In this document: positions 20,326 through 31,852 of the stretch, piece by piece
How the letters are laid out: each line of letters opens with the position of its first letter
How positions within the stretch are numbered: the stretch's first letter is position 1
DNA from: Puccinellia tenuiflora
Taxonomy: Eukaryota > Streptophyta > Magnoliopsida > Poales > Poaceae
Length of the DNA: 64,000 nt
Direction of reading: 5' to 3'
NCBI GenBank assembly: GCA_012064385.1
Contig: QRDG01001346.1
Span: 272,510-336,509 of the forward strand
Program-made: the position numbers and the translations under genes
Notes under the pieces: generated by a model
Databases searched by the model: none
The model's input: only the letters and a program-made list of their open reading frames with translations
Told to the model about the DNA's origin: nothing

Positions 20326-23300
20326 TCAGCAGATGCATCCTCTGGGCAGAGGAAGTTGGGTCTTCAGGCTGAGTAGAAGAGTCCTTGCCAGCAGCACCTT
20401 AGGCACCCATAGTAGAGGACCCGGGAGCAGACGAGTCCTTGGTCTGGGCAGCACCCATAGCGCGGACTCGGGGGCAGTGGCACCTGTAGAAGCAGGCGCA
20501 ACTTGAGCAGTTTCCAGCGGCACCCTCAGAAGCAGGCGCATCTTGAGAAGATTGACAACCGGATGTTCTTCTTCCACCTGCTGCTGGGAGTCAGCAGCAT
20601 CATCTGCGCGAGCTCGAGCAGGAGCCAGAGCTGCGGGAGTTGACAACGTTGGACCAGTTGAGCTTGAGCCACCAACACCTCTCTGTGAGGGACGCCCAAA
20701 GTCCACAGCCTTGGGCACCACAATGGGGGACTTCTCGTTCTTCTCATTATAATGAGGAAGAAAAATCTCTGGGTCCATCTTCTCAACAATTTTGCAAGCG
20801 AAAGGCCGAAGAGAACTCTCCAGAGCGAAGAACTCACCATCAGAGTAGGGGGAGCTGTCTTCATGGTGTTCTGGCTTTCCCAGGGTAAGCATGTCTGGTT
20901 GCACAGTCTTGGGGTAGTAGGAACAAGCCAGCCCAAGAAGCCTACACGCACCACAGCGGAAGGACGACTGCTTCCATGCCTTGCGGTACCCAGGAGCTCG
21001 AGATAACTCGTTCACCAACTGGTCCGACTCCTTGGGACACTTGCCTTTGGGATGAGGATATTTAACGATAGCACGGGCACCCTCCTGCAGGCCGTGGTAG
21101 TGATCGAGCAAGTGGTTCATCTGCCTACCCACTGAATCTTTCAGCTTCTCAGATTGAGGCCCTACAAGATGATCAACTAACAATTAAGAGGATTTCAAGT
21201 TCATATGTCTCGGAAATAGACAATCTCAGTGCAACTTACCAAAGATCCGGCCCGTCACGAACTGCATGCCAACTCTGCAGTTGTTCAAGGCAGCTCCCAT
21301 ATTCTCAATCTGCATTGACAGAGAGGCTTTAAGCTCAGCAGTTTCTTTTTTGGCCGAGTCCTGCTCGGTGCAAACTTTCTTTAGATCCTCCTCAAGTTGG
21401 AGGGCATGCTGCTTCTCTGCAGAGGCAGCTCTGGCATTGGCAGCTACCTGGTCCTCAAGCTTCTTCATGCCCCTCTTCATGCGAGCGACAACGTTCTACA
21501 AGTTCAAGTGTCACAGTCAGGGTTCAGTTTTAAAAGTAGCTCCAAGTCGTCATAATCATAACTTGGCGCTTGGGGGCTACAGTAGTTCAAAGTTTATAAC
21601 ATGAAGACAAGAATAGCATAAATTCCCAATATGTTGTAGGCAACAAGTCGGCACTTGGGGGCTATAGGGTTTAATGTTTTTAGTACTAAAGCAAGATAGT
21701 ATTTAGCTCCGAGTCGCTGCAGGCTAGCAACCCGGGGCTTGGGGGCTACTCAAGGTTCAGTTTTTCAAGTGTTCAGAAGCGGACAGTCCAATTTTAAAGC
21801 TCCGAGTCGTCGCAGGCTAAACGACTCGGCGCCTAGGGGCTATAGTATGATGTTCAAAGTTCAAGTCATAAGCAGTGTGAAGTTCAAGTTTCAAGCTACC
21901 TACAGTGAAGCACCTATTATGGCCACAAGTTACCACAAGCCGGTGCTTGGGAGCTACTGATATACGGGAAGACACAATCATGAAAAGGAAAGGAAGCAAC
22001 TTACATTGTGGGTCATCTTGAGGGCTCCCAGGCTGCTCACTTCCTCACTGACCAGCCTAGCGGATTCCTCGTTCAGCTTGTAGGCCTCCTCCCAGGCATC
22101 CACAAAGGACTTGTCGTCCCCAATCCGAAGACTGCTGTAGTCAATCTGGAGTGGAGAGGACTTCGCCAGAGGTTCTTGGGAAGGTCTTGATGAAGGAGTA
22201 GGAAGAGAACTTCTGTAGATGTATGTTGAAGGGGACCTCGGCGGAAGATTGGCAACCGAAGTTTCTTCAGCACGAGTCTCCAGAAAGGACTCGGGGGCAG
22301 TGGCACCTGCATAAGCAGGCGCAGCTTGAGCAGTTTCAGTGCTTGTGGAAGTTGGAGGGGCGGTCGGGGTTCCTGCAGCGTGAGTTGAAGTGGTTGCGGC
22401 CGGTTCCCCAGACTTGGACACCTTCTCAGAAGCACGAGCCCTATTAAAGAAGTAGTAAAAATGGAAGTTAGAGTTAGAAAAGAATTAGCATGATGAAAGA
22501 TAGAGGTAATCAGAGAAAAGAACTTACCCAGCATTTGTCTCGATGTCCCGAGGGACGTCGGAGTCAAAAGAAAGGACAAGGACGGAGTTCGACGAGTGAG
22601 AGGGGGAGGCAGGAGAAGTCGGAGGGGACTTGCGCTTGACTGGACTCTTCAGTACAAGCGGGGAGTCAACTGGGCCATGACTTTGCAGCTTCCTCTTCCT
22701 GGCCTCCTCCAAGCGCTGCGTTGGCTCACAAGCCTTCAGTACAAGAGAATCGTGATAACGACACCTTTGGGACAACTTCTCGACTCCTCTTCTTGGAGTT
22801 CTTTGGAGGAGAGGGAGATGGATTTTTGCCGCCGGTGGACCCTCCAGATGAGGAGGTAGCAGCAGAAGGGTCAGAAAGAGATGGACCCTGAAGCCTCATT
22901 AGTGGGCTCCTAAACTTCTTCGTCTTCATCTTCGCCTTCATTGCCAGCAGCTCCGGCGACTTGGTCATTGGTGGCGAGGTCCTTATCCTCGTCCTCCCCT
23001 TCAGTATCAGGAGAGGATTTCCACCAGTCGGCGTTTGGCTGAAGAAGTTAAAAGCAGAAGGGATCGGAGTGTCAAGATAAGTCAATAAACAAGTTAGAAC
23101 GAGAATAAAGCAGTTATGTAAAGATAGATTGCAGGAGTTACCTCTGGAGGAGGATTGGAGGTGCAAAAAGGCCGGAGTCCGAATGACTCTTGACTTATGA
23201 CTGGTTTGCCAGTCAACTTCTTCAGTAGGCGGCCGACTTCAACGTCGTCGGCCGACTTCTTGGACATCTGGAGGTTGTCATCAACCTTACCGTTGTACTC

Positions 23301-24142
23301 AAAGATCAACCGAGTTCTTGGGCTGTGTGGTTGAATTTTCCAGGACGTCCAACACCTCAAGAGGTCGAAGCCTTGGAGTCCGTGGGCCACAAGAGCTTGC
23401 AGCCGAGCTTGAAGAGCTTCAACTCGGGGGCGAGCTTCATCCGAGCAGTTCGTCCTCATAACAGGGGTTGCCCCTTCAGGCGAGTTGGAGAAAAAGCAGG
23501 GAGCCGAGTCCCGTGCTCAGGAGAAGTGTCTATGCAGTAGAAGAATATTTTTTGCCAGTCCTTGACATGGCTGGACAGTTGAAGTTTTGGAAAATCAGAG
23601 CCTTGGCGCCGTTGTAAGGCGACGACCCCGCATTGAAGCAAGGAGCCGCCCTGGTACTCGGGCTGAGGGTTGCAGTAAAAGAGCTCAAGCCAGAGATCTA
23701 GGTTTGGCTTGATTTGAAGATAGTCCTCACAGAGGACAACAAAATTGGAAAGGTTCAAGATGGAATGGGGGGCAAGGTCATGGATGCGCAAGTTATAGAA
23801 CTCGAGAACCCTACGGAAGAAAGGGTTACCCTGGGGAGTGAAGCCACAGAAGAGGTGCTTGCCGAAGAGGACGATCTCCCCGTCGGCCGGAGAGGGCTTA
23901 GCTTCATTACCGGCGGCGCGCCACTTGATGTCGGGAGAGCTGAGCCCGGCCTTCTCGTAATCTTACAAGGTGGCATGGGTCAGAATGGATCTGTCCCAGT
24001 TAGTAGAGATGGTGCGGCGCTTGAAAGGAGCAGCCGCGATAGTGGCGGCAATGGCGACGGAGACGGTGGAGTCGAGGGCCTTATCGGCGGAAGCGGCGGC
24101 CTTGCCCGCGGTGACAATAGCCTTGGACTTCTTTGGAGCCAT
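20326..24142 (-). pseudogene. antisense spliced gene of G3 (aORF-G3)
   Basis: Minus-strand start at 24142 (MAPKKSKAIVTAGK), the same N-terminal MAPKK pattern as in E2. A TAA at 23963-23965 interrupts the frame, which then runs on through DYEKAGLSSPDIKW, HSILNLSNFVVLCEDY and KDWQKIFFYCIDT, all features of the plant gypsy-type 'transposase' family. A frameshift follows near 23460. A donor CAGAG|GTAACT lies near 23142, and further exons lie at about 22895-22530, 22420-22010, 21480-21230 (coiled coil) and 21183-20326. Intron 22010-21500 carries a degenerate tandem array. The C-terminal part is Ser/Pro/Ala-rich. Exon edges are approximate and the copy is dead. Confidence 0.72.
21566..21958. repeat. 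degenerate intronic array with a CTTGGGGGCTAC core
   Basis: GGCGCTTGGGGGCTAC-like strings occur at 21566, 21650, 21734, 21828 and 21942 (spacing 84, 84, 94, 114), accompanied by CTCCGAGTCG and AGTTCAAAGTT blocks. The core resembles the purine tract before the 3' LTR of E2 (GGGGGCTAC then TGTCGG). The array lies inside an intron of the antisense gene. Confidence 0.75.
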
Positions 24143-24258
24143 GGCGGTGAGTGCGTGTGCGTGGGAGCATGCGCCCGACAGAGCAGGAGTAAAAGCTAGA
24201 GGAAGAAGACGAAGCGTGAAAGGTAGGAGACAAATGAGATCTGGTCACCTGCTTTGGC

Positions 24259-24265
24259 ATTATAA
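24259..24265 (-). promoter_or_regulatory. TATA-like box for aORF-G3
   Basis: On the minus strand CCCCTTATAATGCC lies 117 bp upstream of the start codon at 24142. Spacing and setting match the antisense promoters proposed for A and E2. Confidence 0.5.
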
Positions 24266-24560
24266 GGGGATAAGGAAACCCTAGAGAATAACGGCGTGGA
24301 TGTCGTGATAGGTGCGCGTGGGTATCACCGGTCAAAGATACGCAGAATATGAGGCGACGATCAACAAATGGCACGTGTGGAAAAGAAAATAATAAAATTG
24401 TCATAAAGGCCGACTTGTTTCAAGGACGGGTCCTTAGATTTACAAAGTAAAGAGCTTCTCCGTCTTCGATCTTTTCACCGTCTTTGATCTTTTCACCGTC
24501 TTGGGCTAATCAATGAAAATACATGTAAACATTTCACTCAAAGGAAGTGATTATCCCACA
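24266..24560 (+). other. junction region between G3 and the Copia element
   Basis: About 300 bp with no gene. An imperfect repeat CGATCTTTTCACCGTCTT / TGATCTTTTCACCGTCTT sits at about 24466-24505. No LTR end of either element is recognised, so at least one boundary has been lost. Confidence 0.5.
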
Positions 24561-25311
24561 AAGTGTGTTGTCATTATCACCAAAACCAAGAGATGTTCTT
24601 TCATCCCCTACTCAAGAGGATTCCGCTTCCGCCGCAAAGGATTTGGCTTCAGCCAAATCCGATGAGGATAAAGTGGGGGAAGGTTCTAATAAAGACTCCT
24701 CGCCCAAAGGGCTAATGGGAAGGAAGGGTATAATGAGGTTTCTCATTGGTACTCTCCCGACCCACCGATCCCTCATCCTCATATAAACAATAGGGGTGCT
24801 CCATGTAGGCTTAATCCATCTAATTTTATTAATTGGCAATTTTTTGTGAGATCTCATGTCAACAGTGCCTCGATCGAGCTTTGAAGAATCATTGAGGTCG
24901 GGTTCAAGGCCGTGAACCCGAGCAACATTACAAGAAGAAAAGTGGTTGATAGTCAACTCAATGCATTTGATCTTCACATGATACAACTTGCCGTGGGGGA
25001 AAAGGACTTGCCCCACATTCGACACTTCACCACCGCCAAGGAAGCTTGGGATGCCCTATCCGACTTGTTTGTTGGAAATGAAAGCATGAAGAGAAATAGA
25101 TATGATGCTTTGAGCAACCAAGCCGAGGGCTTCTTCATGTTGGAAGGTGAAGACCATGAGGACATGTACCGAAGGCTCAAGTCTATTGCCACCACATTTA
25201 GAGACCTTGGTGCTTCTTATGTGGATGATACTTGGATCAAGAGAAAGTATGTGAGTGCTCTCATGCCTTTTGAGCCCACCGACTTGAAGAGTATCCAAGG
25301 AAGACACAACT
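24560..25311 (+). pseudogene. Copia gag, N-terminal part
   Basis: An initial Ser/Lys/Asp-rich segment (DEDKVGEGSNKDSSPKGL) is followed by stops and shifts between 24730 and 24890. From 24892 the frame is clean and shows the UBN2-type gag core: QLAVGEKDLPHIRHF, TAKEAWDALSDLFVG, MKRNRYDALSNQAEGFF, then DMYRRLKSIATTFRDLG. It stops at 25311, where the solo LTR inserts, and resumes at 32597. Confidence 0.85.
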
Positions 25312-25405
25312 TGTAGCGGACCTGCACTTAAAAGTAGGCAGGATCCCTGTGTATAGTGCAAATCCCTGGATCGAATCGTTTGCACACACAGTTTACGATG
25401 AATAC

Positions 25406-26480
25406 TGATACGTCCATTTTGCATCACTATTTTACATCATAATTTATCTTTATTCATTGATATATTTCATATTATGATGCAATACTTATGTTATTTTATC
25501 TCATTTTGCATGTTTGGCAATTATTGGGGATGCATCTGCCGGAGCCGGAAATCAGCTGGAAAAGTACCTGTCAAGATACCTAATGTCGGAAGCTCAGAAA
25601 ATTCCAGAAAAATTATGAAGTCAATATTTTAAAGGATAAGTCATGGAGCCGAAAGAGGGCACGGAGTGGAGCTCCAGGGGGCAGGGGCGCCCCCCTGCCG
25701 CGGGCCCACCTCTGGCCGCGGGTGGGGCCCGCCCCTGGCCCCTGTGGCTCCCCTCCGGCACCCCTTCGGCGTATTACCTCCTATTGACCTAAAAACTTTG
25801 GGGGTATCGACCAATAATTTTTCCGCCGCCTCCACGAGGCGGAAACCAGACAGAGAGAAGAAGAGCTCCGGCAGGGAGAAATCTGCCGGGATTCCCCTCC
25901 CGAAGAGGGGGGATCGATGTCATCATCATCACCATCACGCCGGGCATCATAGGGATCATCATCAACATCATCTCCACCATCAGCACCATCATCACCACCA
26001 CCATCCCATCAAATCTCGCTGTAACAATTGTCGTTGTGTTGCTATTAGTTCATCGGAATCATATCTCGGGCGTTGATTACCACTTGTAGTTGATGTTTGA
26101 GAGATTTATTGGTGAATTATCATTACAATCAGATTGTTGCCCATATTCATACCACCTCTGATCATGATCTATATGATGTCTTGTGAGTAGTTCGTGTGGT
26201 TCTTGAGGACATGGGGAAAGCCTAGTTGCTAGTAATTGCATAATGTTGAGTAATATTTAATGGTTTGATTTATGTTGTGGTGTTATTCCTCTAGTGGTAT
26301 CGTGTGAACGTCGACTACATGATACTTCACCTTTCAAAGGGCCTAGGGGAATGCATAGTGTATTTAGTTTGCTTATGGTAATAATCTATATGCATATTTG
26401 GCTGGTGGAGTTGAAGGCTATTTTTGCATAAAGCCGACTTTATCCTATCTTTTCCAACACTTTTCTTTCAACTAAACATG
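25406..26480 (+). repeat. LTR fragment (TGATACGTCC type) inside the minus-strand solo LTR
   Basis: Starts TGATACGTCCATTTTGCATC, a start seen in Athila/Fatima-like Gypsy LTRs of cool-season grasses. It contains a CAT/CAC microsatellite and later AT-rich U5-like sequence, but no clear CA end or target duplication. Its right edge is therefore approximate and it may be truncated. Confidence 0.65.
25919..26008 (+). repeat. CAT/CAC trinucleotide-rich microsatellite
   Basis: About 90 bp of CAT, CAC and related triplets with few interruptions. It produces a poly-His frame on the plus strand and poly-Met/Val on the minus strand, neither of which is a gene. Confidence 0.9.
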
Positions 26481-27754
26481 AGATTATTCCATGGAACATA
26501 TCCAGGAATATTTCCAACACACATGTTCAAAGTATCAATTTTTACTTAGGAAAATTAGAATGATGAGATCTCTTGTTGACGTCCTTGCTCCGATACACAA
26601 AAATGTCCGTAACCGGGGACACGGCTAAGTACTTAGTTTGACACTCTCGAGAGGTTGTGCACGTTCACCACTTGACTCAATCAGCCCATTCTGTCCTTCA
26701 CCCTTCTTGAAGTGAAAAGGAAAGGAGAAGATTGAGACGAGACCTTTCAGAAGCATTTCCCCGACCACTGCTGTCTTGACCCGTTTGATGAATGTAAAAT
26801 GCATACATGAACTTTGCATTATAATACTCATATTTCAATCATATTTGCATCATATAAGGGTTATATCATTGTTTTATAATGATTTTGGGAAGATTTCACA
26901 GTTTTCCTATTTTTCTGGAATTAACCCTGCACTGGCAGAAAACCCTATTTTCTATATTTTGATATTTCAGGGACCCAAACGACGTCCAATTGACCTGAAA
27001 ATTTACGAGGATCATTTTTTGGAAGGAAGAAAGCGTAGGAGCGAAGGAGGCGAAAAAGTGGAGGCCCGAAGGCCGAAAGAGGGTGGCCCACGCGGCCAGA
27101 TTCCTTGGCCGCGTGGGACCACTCATCTGGGCCCTCGTGGCTCCGTTGCCGTCGATCTTTCTTCTAGAAGCTTCGTCTTGACCTAAAAACGACTATAAAA
27201 ATAGTCTCCCAACGCCTTTCGGAGGGGAGGCCGCCGAAAACACAGAAACACCGAAACAGAGATCTGGAGCTGCAGATTGGAGGGGGAAAACTCCGGCAGA
27301 GCGCTGCCGGCGTGGTCTCCATCTCCCCCAACGACATCTCCACCGTCTCCATGATGAAGAGGGAGTAGTCCACCCCTGGACTATGGGTTTGTGGAAGTAA
27401 CTTATGTATCTCTCCTCTCTCTTGAGCTTCACTAATTAGCACGGTATGAGATGCCAAACATGATTACGGTCACCTATGTAATTCCTTTGTGGTGGATCTC
27501 TTTATGAGTTAATATATGTTTGAGATTGCAATTGTTTTATTTCAGTTATGAAAGTAGATGCATATTATGTACCCCGTTCTTGTCTACTTGTTTTGATCAA
27601 GCATGTTTATGAGAGCTTGTGTGGGGGAACGTGTGCATTAGTTGGAGTAATCAGGGGGTGGCTAGTGCGGTGAAAGTGAGAGAAGTTCCGCCATCCACTT
27701 GGGTATTTTTACCTTACACTACTAGGAAATTAGCTATAGGTGGAAACTGATTTT

Positions 27755-28035
27755 GTGGCGCACCAAATAGCCATGCGCCACAGAAATAATTTCTGTGGCG
27801 CATTGTTTTGAATGCGCCACAGAAATTTGGAATTCTGTGGCGCACGAAAACCACATGCGTCACAGAAATGTGACTTTCTGTGGCGCACGTCCCGCATGCG
27901 CCACAGAAATGCGCATTTCTGTGGCTCATGCGGTCAGATGCGCCACAGAAAGTGACATTTCTGTGGCGCATGTTGTCTGATGCGCCATAGAAATGTGACT
28001 TTCTGTGGCGCATATTGTTACATGCGCCACAGATA
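27755..28035. repeat. subterminal repeats of the CACTA element (left block)
   Basis: A series of hairpin-forming pairs TTCTGTGGCGCA...TGCGCCACAGAAA, about eight motif copies, spaced 40-50 bp. A smaller matching block lies at 28970-29110. In CACTA elements such repeats bind the transposase. Confidence 0.88.
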
Positions 28036-28276
28036 GCAATTAAAAAAAAAGCAAATTACTAGATCTCAGATCTGGTTTCTCTCTCCTCTACTTCGATCTG
28101 GCCAAACCCACGCTCACACGCACCATCCCGCTGCTGCTCTCGCACCACACAGCCCGTTCTCTCTCTCCCTTATCTCCTTCCTCCTCCCCTCGATCTATCT
28201 CCACCACACAGCACACACACAAGACTACGCCTCTTCTGGCTCGATCTATCTCCTCTCGCTCCCTCTGCTTTACTTC

Positions 28277-28950
28277 GTGGTCGACGGCTCCACCGGCCTG
28301 AGCGTAGACGCCGCGGCAGCATCCACATCCACCGGCAAGGTGGAGCCGACCGGTCGTGCCTCTTCTGAGTACGCGACGGCGTCGTGGCTCTCGCTGGCCA
28401 CGTTCACCTGGATCAACCCGCTCATCGCCAAGGGCTCCAGAGCGGCACTCGGCGCCCAGGACGTCCCGCCGGTGGAGCTCGCCGACACCGCCGAGGCGGC
28501 GTACATGCTGTTCGTGTCCAACTGGCCCGCGCCGGTGGCATCGCCGGGGTCCAAGGCCGGGCACCCCGTGGCCACCGCGCTGCTGCGCTCCTTCTGGCCC
28601 CAGTTCTTGCTCACTGCCGCGCTCGGCGTCGCGCACCTCTCGGTCATGTACATCGGCCCGTCGCTCGTGGACAGGTTCATCCAGTTCGTCCGCCGCGGTA
28701 GGGACATGGCAGAAGGGCTGCAGCTTGTCGCCGTCCTCCTTGCCGGCAAGGCCGCAGAGACCCTCGCGTCGCACCACTACGAGTTCCAGGGGCAGAGACC
28801 CTCGCGTCGCGTCTGCTCGCGGCGGTGTACCGCAAGACGCTGTGGCTGTCCACGGGCGCATGGCGCTGGGACCATCGTGAACTACATGGAGGTGGATGCC
28901 GAGGAGGTGTCCAACGTCACGCACGAGGACCTCGACCTTCCCCTTTTTTT
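28277..28950 (+). pseudogene. captured fragment of an ABC transporter C-family (MRP) gene
   Basis: The frame from 28277 reads like the region around the first transmembrane domain of plant ABCC transporters: LATFTWINPLIAKGSR, DVPPVELADTAEAAYMLF, PVATALLRSFWPQFLLTAA, VMYIGPSLVDRFIQFV. After FQGQ about ten residues of the family are missing and the frame shifts: RLLAAVYRKTLWLSTGA lies in another frame, then AHGAGTIVNYMEVDAEE is back in the first. No ATP-binding domain is present. Intact ABCC proteins have about 1500 residues and this covers about 220. The fragment ends where the CACTA subterminal repeats begin, so it was picked up by the transposon. Confidence 0.85.
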
Positions 28951-31199
28951 AAACCTAAAAAAGGCTATTTGTGGCGCATGGCTGGGAGTGCGCCACAAAA
29001 AAGTGGTTGTTCTGTGGCGCACATGTGGCGTGCGCCACAGAATTATATTTTTGTGTCGACGATTCTGTGGCGCACCCACCATGCGCCACAGAATTCTAAA
29101 TAGGTGCGCCACTAAAGAGGGTTTTCCTACTAGTGTTACTTTGTTGCCTCACTAGGGATAAAGAAAAATACCATGCTACCGGAGGTGTGGGTGTGACCAT
29201 TGCCACTTCTTCATGACTAGATCTAGCATGTTCTTATTTTAACTTCATGTCATAAGACTTAAAACTATACTCTGATTTATCTTAATTACTGAGGTGCTAA
29301 GATTTAATTCACATCTTGGTGGAGTATAAGAGAGATTAATAAATAAAAGATCTCTATGTTAGGATGTGATGCCCATATAATTAGTAACTTGTCATGAAAC
29401 CTTTTTGTTGCAATCTCATATGTCAATTCTAGTGTTCCATTGTCTACCACTTTATTAAAGAGAGAGTGCATTTGTGAAACCATGAACCCCGGTCCATTTT
29501 TAATCATAAGAAACACCTTTCCAACAACTTGTAAGCATTTTCCATTTTCTGCCATTTAAAAATCCGAAAATATAAAAATACTTTTATATCTTGCATTCAC
29601 AATACAAAACCCAAAAATATCATCCATCATTGTTTCCACCATCCTTGCACATTTATTTATCATCATTGCATATTTATTTCTTGTTTGCATTTGTTATATT
29701 TTCATATCATTCTCACACCTTGTGCTTGACAACCACTTGGTGAGGTTGAGGGCACAAAACAATTTACTTTGTTTTGCAGGTTTTCAAGAGAAGGATAAGA
29801 AGATAAATCTTTCACTACTGATTCCCCGAGAGTTCGATATTAAACCCTCGAGTCACCCCTCGTGGGGAAACCGTCTTTCCTATACTACACACTCTGCGCT
29901 TGGAGTCTCAACCTAAGCTAAGTTCAAGGCCATCACCGTTCCACCTACTTCCACTACATCTGCTTGTCAAGCCGGGCCGGTTCCACGCAACTAACTTAGT
30001 CAAGACAGAGCCCATATGACATGTGGTTGCACGAAAAGTAATCTTAACTTGGAGCAACTTCAATCTCTTTGTCCCTGGGTGGCAATCCACAAGTGCACGT
30101 ACTCCTAGTTCACTCATCTAAATGAGCCCGAGTCTAACCTAGGTGCACTCACTTAAATGAGCCAGAGCAGCCACTCAACTTTCAACCTCCATCCACAATG
30201 CCACATCCACCTTGGTGTTTCATTAACTTAGTAGAATTTCCATTAACTTTTCTTACAAAAAACATAGCATAGCATTTGCCAATTCTAGTAAGTTATTTAA
30301 TAGGTACTAGACACTTAGGAATATTTTGGAGTAATACTAAACTGGTCTAGCATAGCATAGTAATAAAACCTGACATGCAATTCTACTTAGAAAAAATAAA
30401 CTACAATGCATATCAAAATACTTAGGAATTTTCATGTGTGAGCATCACTTACCTTGGCAGGGGTTGCAGGTGCAACAATCGCAAACGTTCTCCGGACTCT
30501 CTGAATAATCTAACAATTCACACAAGGCAAGAAATAAATACACAAGCAATTTAATCAAATAAAAATACATGATATGCATGACATGTATTTTTACATCACA
30601 ATTATTAATTCCACTATGTTTTCTATTTTTGAAATCTTGCATGATGTCATAAAACCCAAAAATGCAATTTAGAAATAAATAAACTATTTTTAAATCCCCA
30701 AAAAGGGCATACACCACAAATAAATAAAACAATGCTACAAACTATTTTTATAAAAACAGGTAAATGCTCTATTGGGTAGAGAACAACTAAATAAAACTAA
30801 TCCAATTGGATTTACTCAAAAATCTATTTTTAAACTAAAGTTATGCCAAAATTACTCAAATCAAGCCTCTGATTTTTAAATTATCGAAGTAATACTCAAA
30901 AATATTTTATAACACAGGAATAATATTGTAAATAAATCAAGGTTTCTAAAACTATTTTACTTGCAATTTTTAGACTTATAGATTTAAAGTTAACTTAAAA
31001 TTACTCAAATTACACATTTGAAATTTGAATAATTTAAACTAACTCAAAACAGAAAACTAAAACACCATAAAGATTCTACCGGTTCTAAGGATTCCAAAAA
31101 GGTCTTATTTGCTAAATTTGGCTAAATATACAGGAGCTTTACTACAAAACTGCCATTTAAAATCGGGAATCCCTAGAAAATAGGCAGGGCCACGTGGCG

Positions 31200-31278
31200 G
31201 TTTGTGATTGGCTGGGCTCGGCTCAGACCGGCTCGGCTGGACTTGAGCTGTGGCTTGGCTCGGCTCGGCTCGGCTCTA
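31200..31278 (+). repeat. GGCTC-rich microsatellite
   Basis: Repeated GGCTCGGCTC-type units, best at 31257-31276, within the transcribed (leader) part of the minus-strand solo LTR. Confidence 0.7.
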
Positions 31279-31843
31279 TTAGATCTGGGACGTTAGATCC
31301 AGATCTGATGGTTCAAAATGAACCGTACTGGTTCAATTTAACTCGATCTAATCGCGGCCGCTAAAAGTGGATCGGACGGCTGTTAGACATTGACCATCAC
31401 CTGGTGGCGGATCTCGCCGGAATCAAAGAAGACGGTGGTGCGGCGGCTTTGTCACGGACGTGCGTGTCAAACTGGAGGCCTTCGTGCTCCGGCAAGGCGA
31501 CGACGGAGTGTTGTGTCACGAGGGGAAGTTGGTGGCGCGACAGGGTTGTTGTTCTCGTCCTGGAATGGTGGGGATGAGCGGCTGGAGTTGTGCGGGCACC
31601 GACAAGCTCAGGCCGAGCTCGTTTCGCTCGGTCTGATGCGAAAACAAGTCGTCCGACGGGTCAGAGATATCCGCACGGACAAGGGGAAGAAGATAAGACC
31701 AGAAGGAGGAGGTGGGGACCTACGGTGACGACGGGTTCTTCACGAACACGCGGTGGCGGAGCTCAACTCCGACGAGCAAATTCGTCGGCCTGGCGGCGCA
31801 ATCTGAAGGGCAACGAGAGGGGAAAGAGAGATGGGCTCGAGGG

Positions 31844-31852
31844 CTTTTATAG
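31844..31852 (-). promoter_or_regulatory. TATA box of the minus-strand solo LTR
   Basis: On the minus strand CCCTATAAAAGCCC, followed by a pyrimidine-rich CCATCTCTCTTTCCCC typical of plant transcription starts. It confirms the minus orientation of this LTR. Confidence 0.7.

Larger units (their letters stand above)
6168..24400 (+). mobile_element. Gypsy element G3 (pol 3' end plus antisense gene), heavily interrupted
   Basis: Three pieces of one pol reading frame (6168-6512, 8043-8597, 19652-19718) join across two insertions with clear target duplications. An antisense spliced gene follows (24142 to 20326). So this is a single Tat-like Gypsy element whose gag, protease and reverse transcriptase lie left of the window or are lost. 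Its 3' LTR is not recognisable; the right boundary lies somewhere in 24270-24560, where Copia sequence begins. Confidence 0.75.
27717..29135. mobile_element. non-autonomous CACTA transposon (1419 bp) with captured gene fragment
   Basis: Terminal inverted repeats CACTACTAGGAAA and TTTCCTACTAGTG, with the 3-bp duplication TTA at 27714-27716 and 29136-29138. Both ends carry many short subterminal inverted repeats (TGTGGCGCA / TGCGCCACA). The middle is unrelated GC-rich coding sequence of ABCC type. No transposase is present, so it needs a partner element. Confidence 0.93.
26786..29911 (+). repeat. LTR related to the solo LTR at 6513, split by a CACTA element
   Basis: Begins TGATGAATGTAAAATGCATACATG and follows the LTR at 6513 closely for about 650 bp (to about 27450), then diverges. 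It ends near GCGCTTGGAGTCTCA at 29911, like other LTRs of this group. No 5-bp duplication is visible (CCGTT left, ACCTA right), so one end may be altered. With the CACTA element removed it is about 1.7 kb. Confidence 0.7.

Noticed and set aside
25666..26076. Poly-His reading frame (a dozen or more His codons).
   Set aside because: Product of the CAT/CAC microsatellite inside an LTR; the minus strand is equally open.
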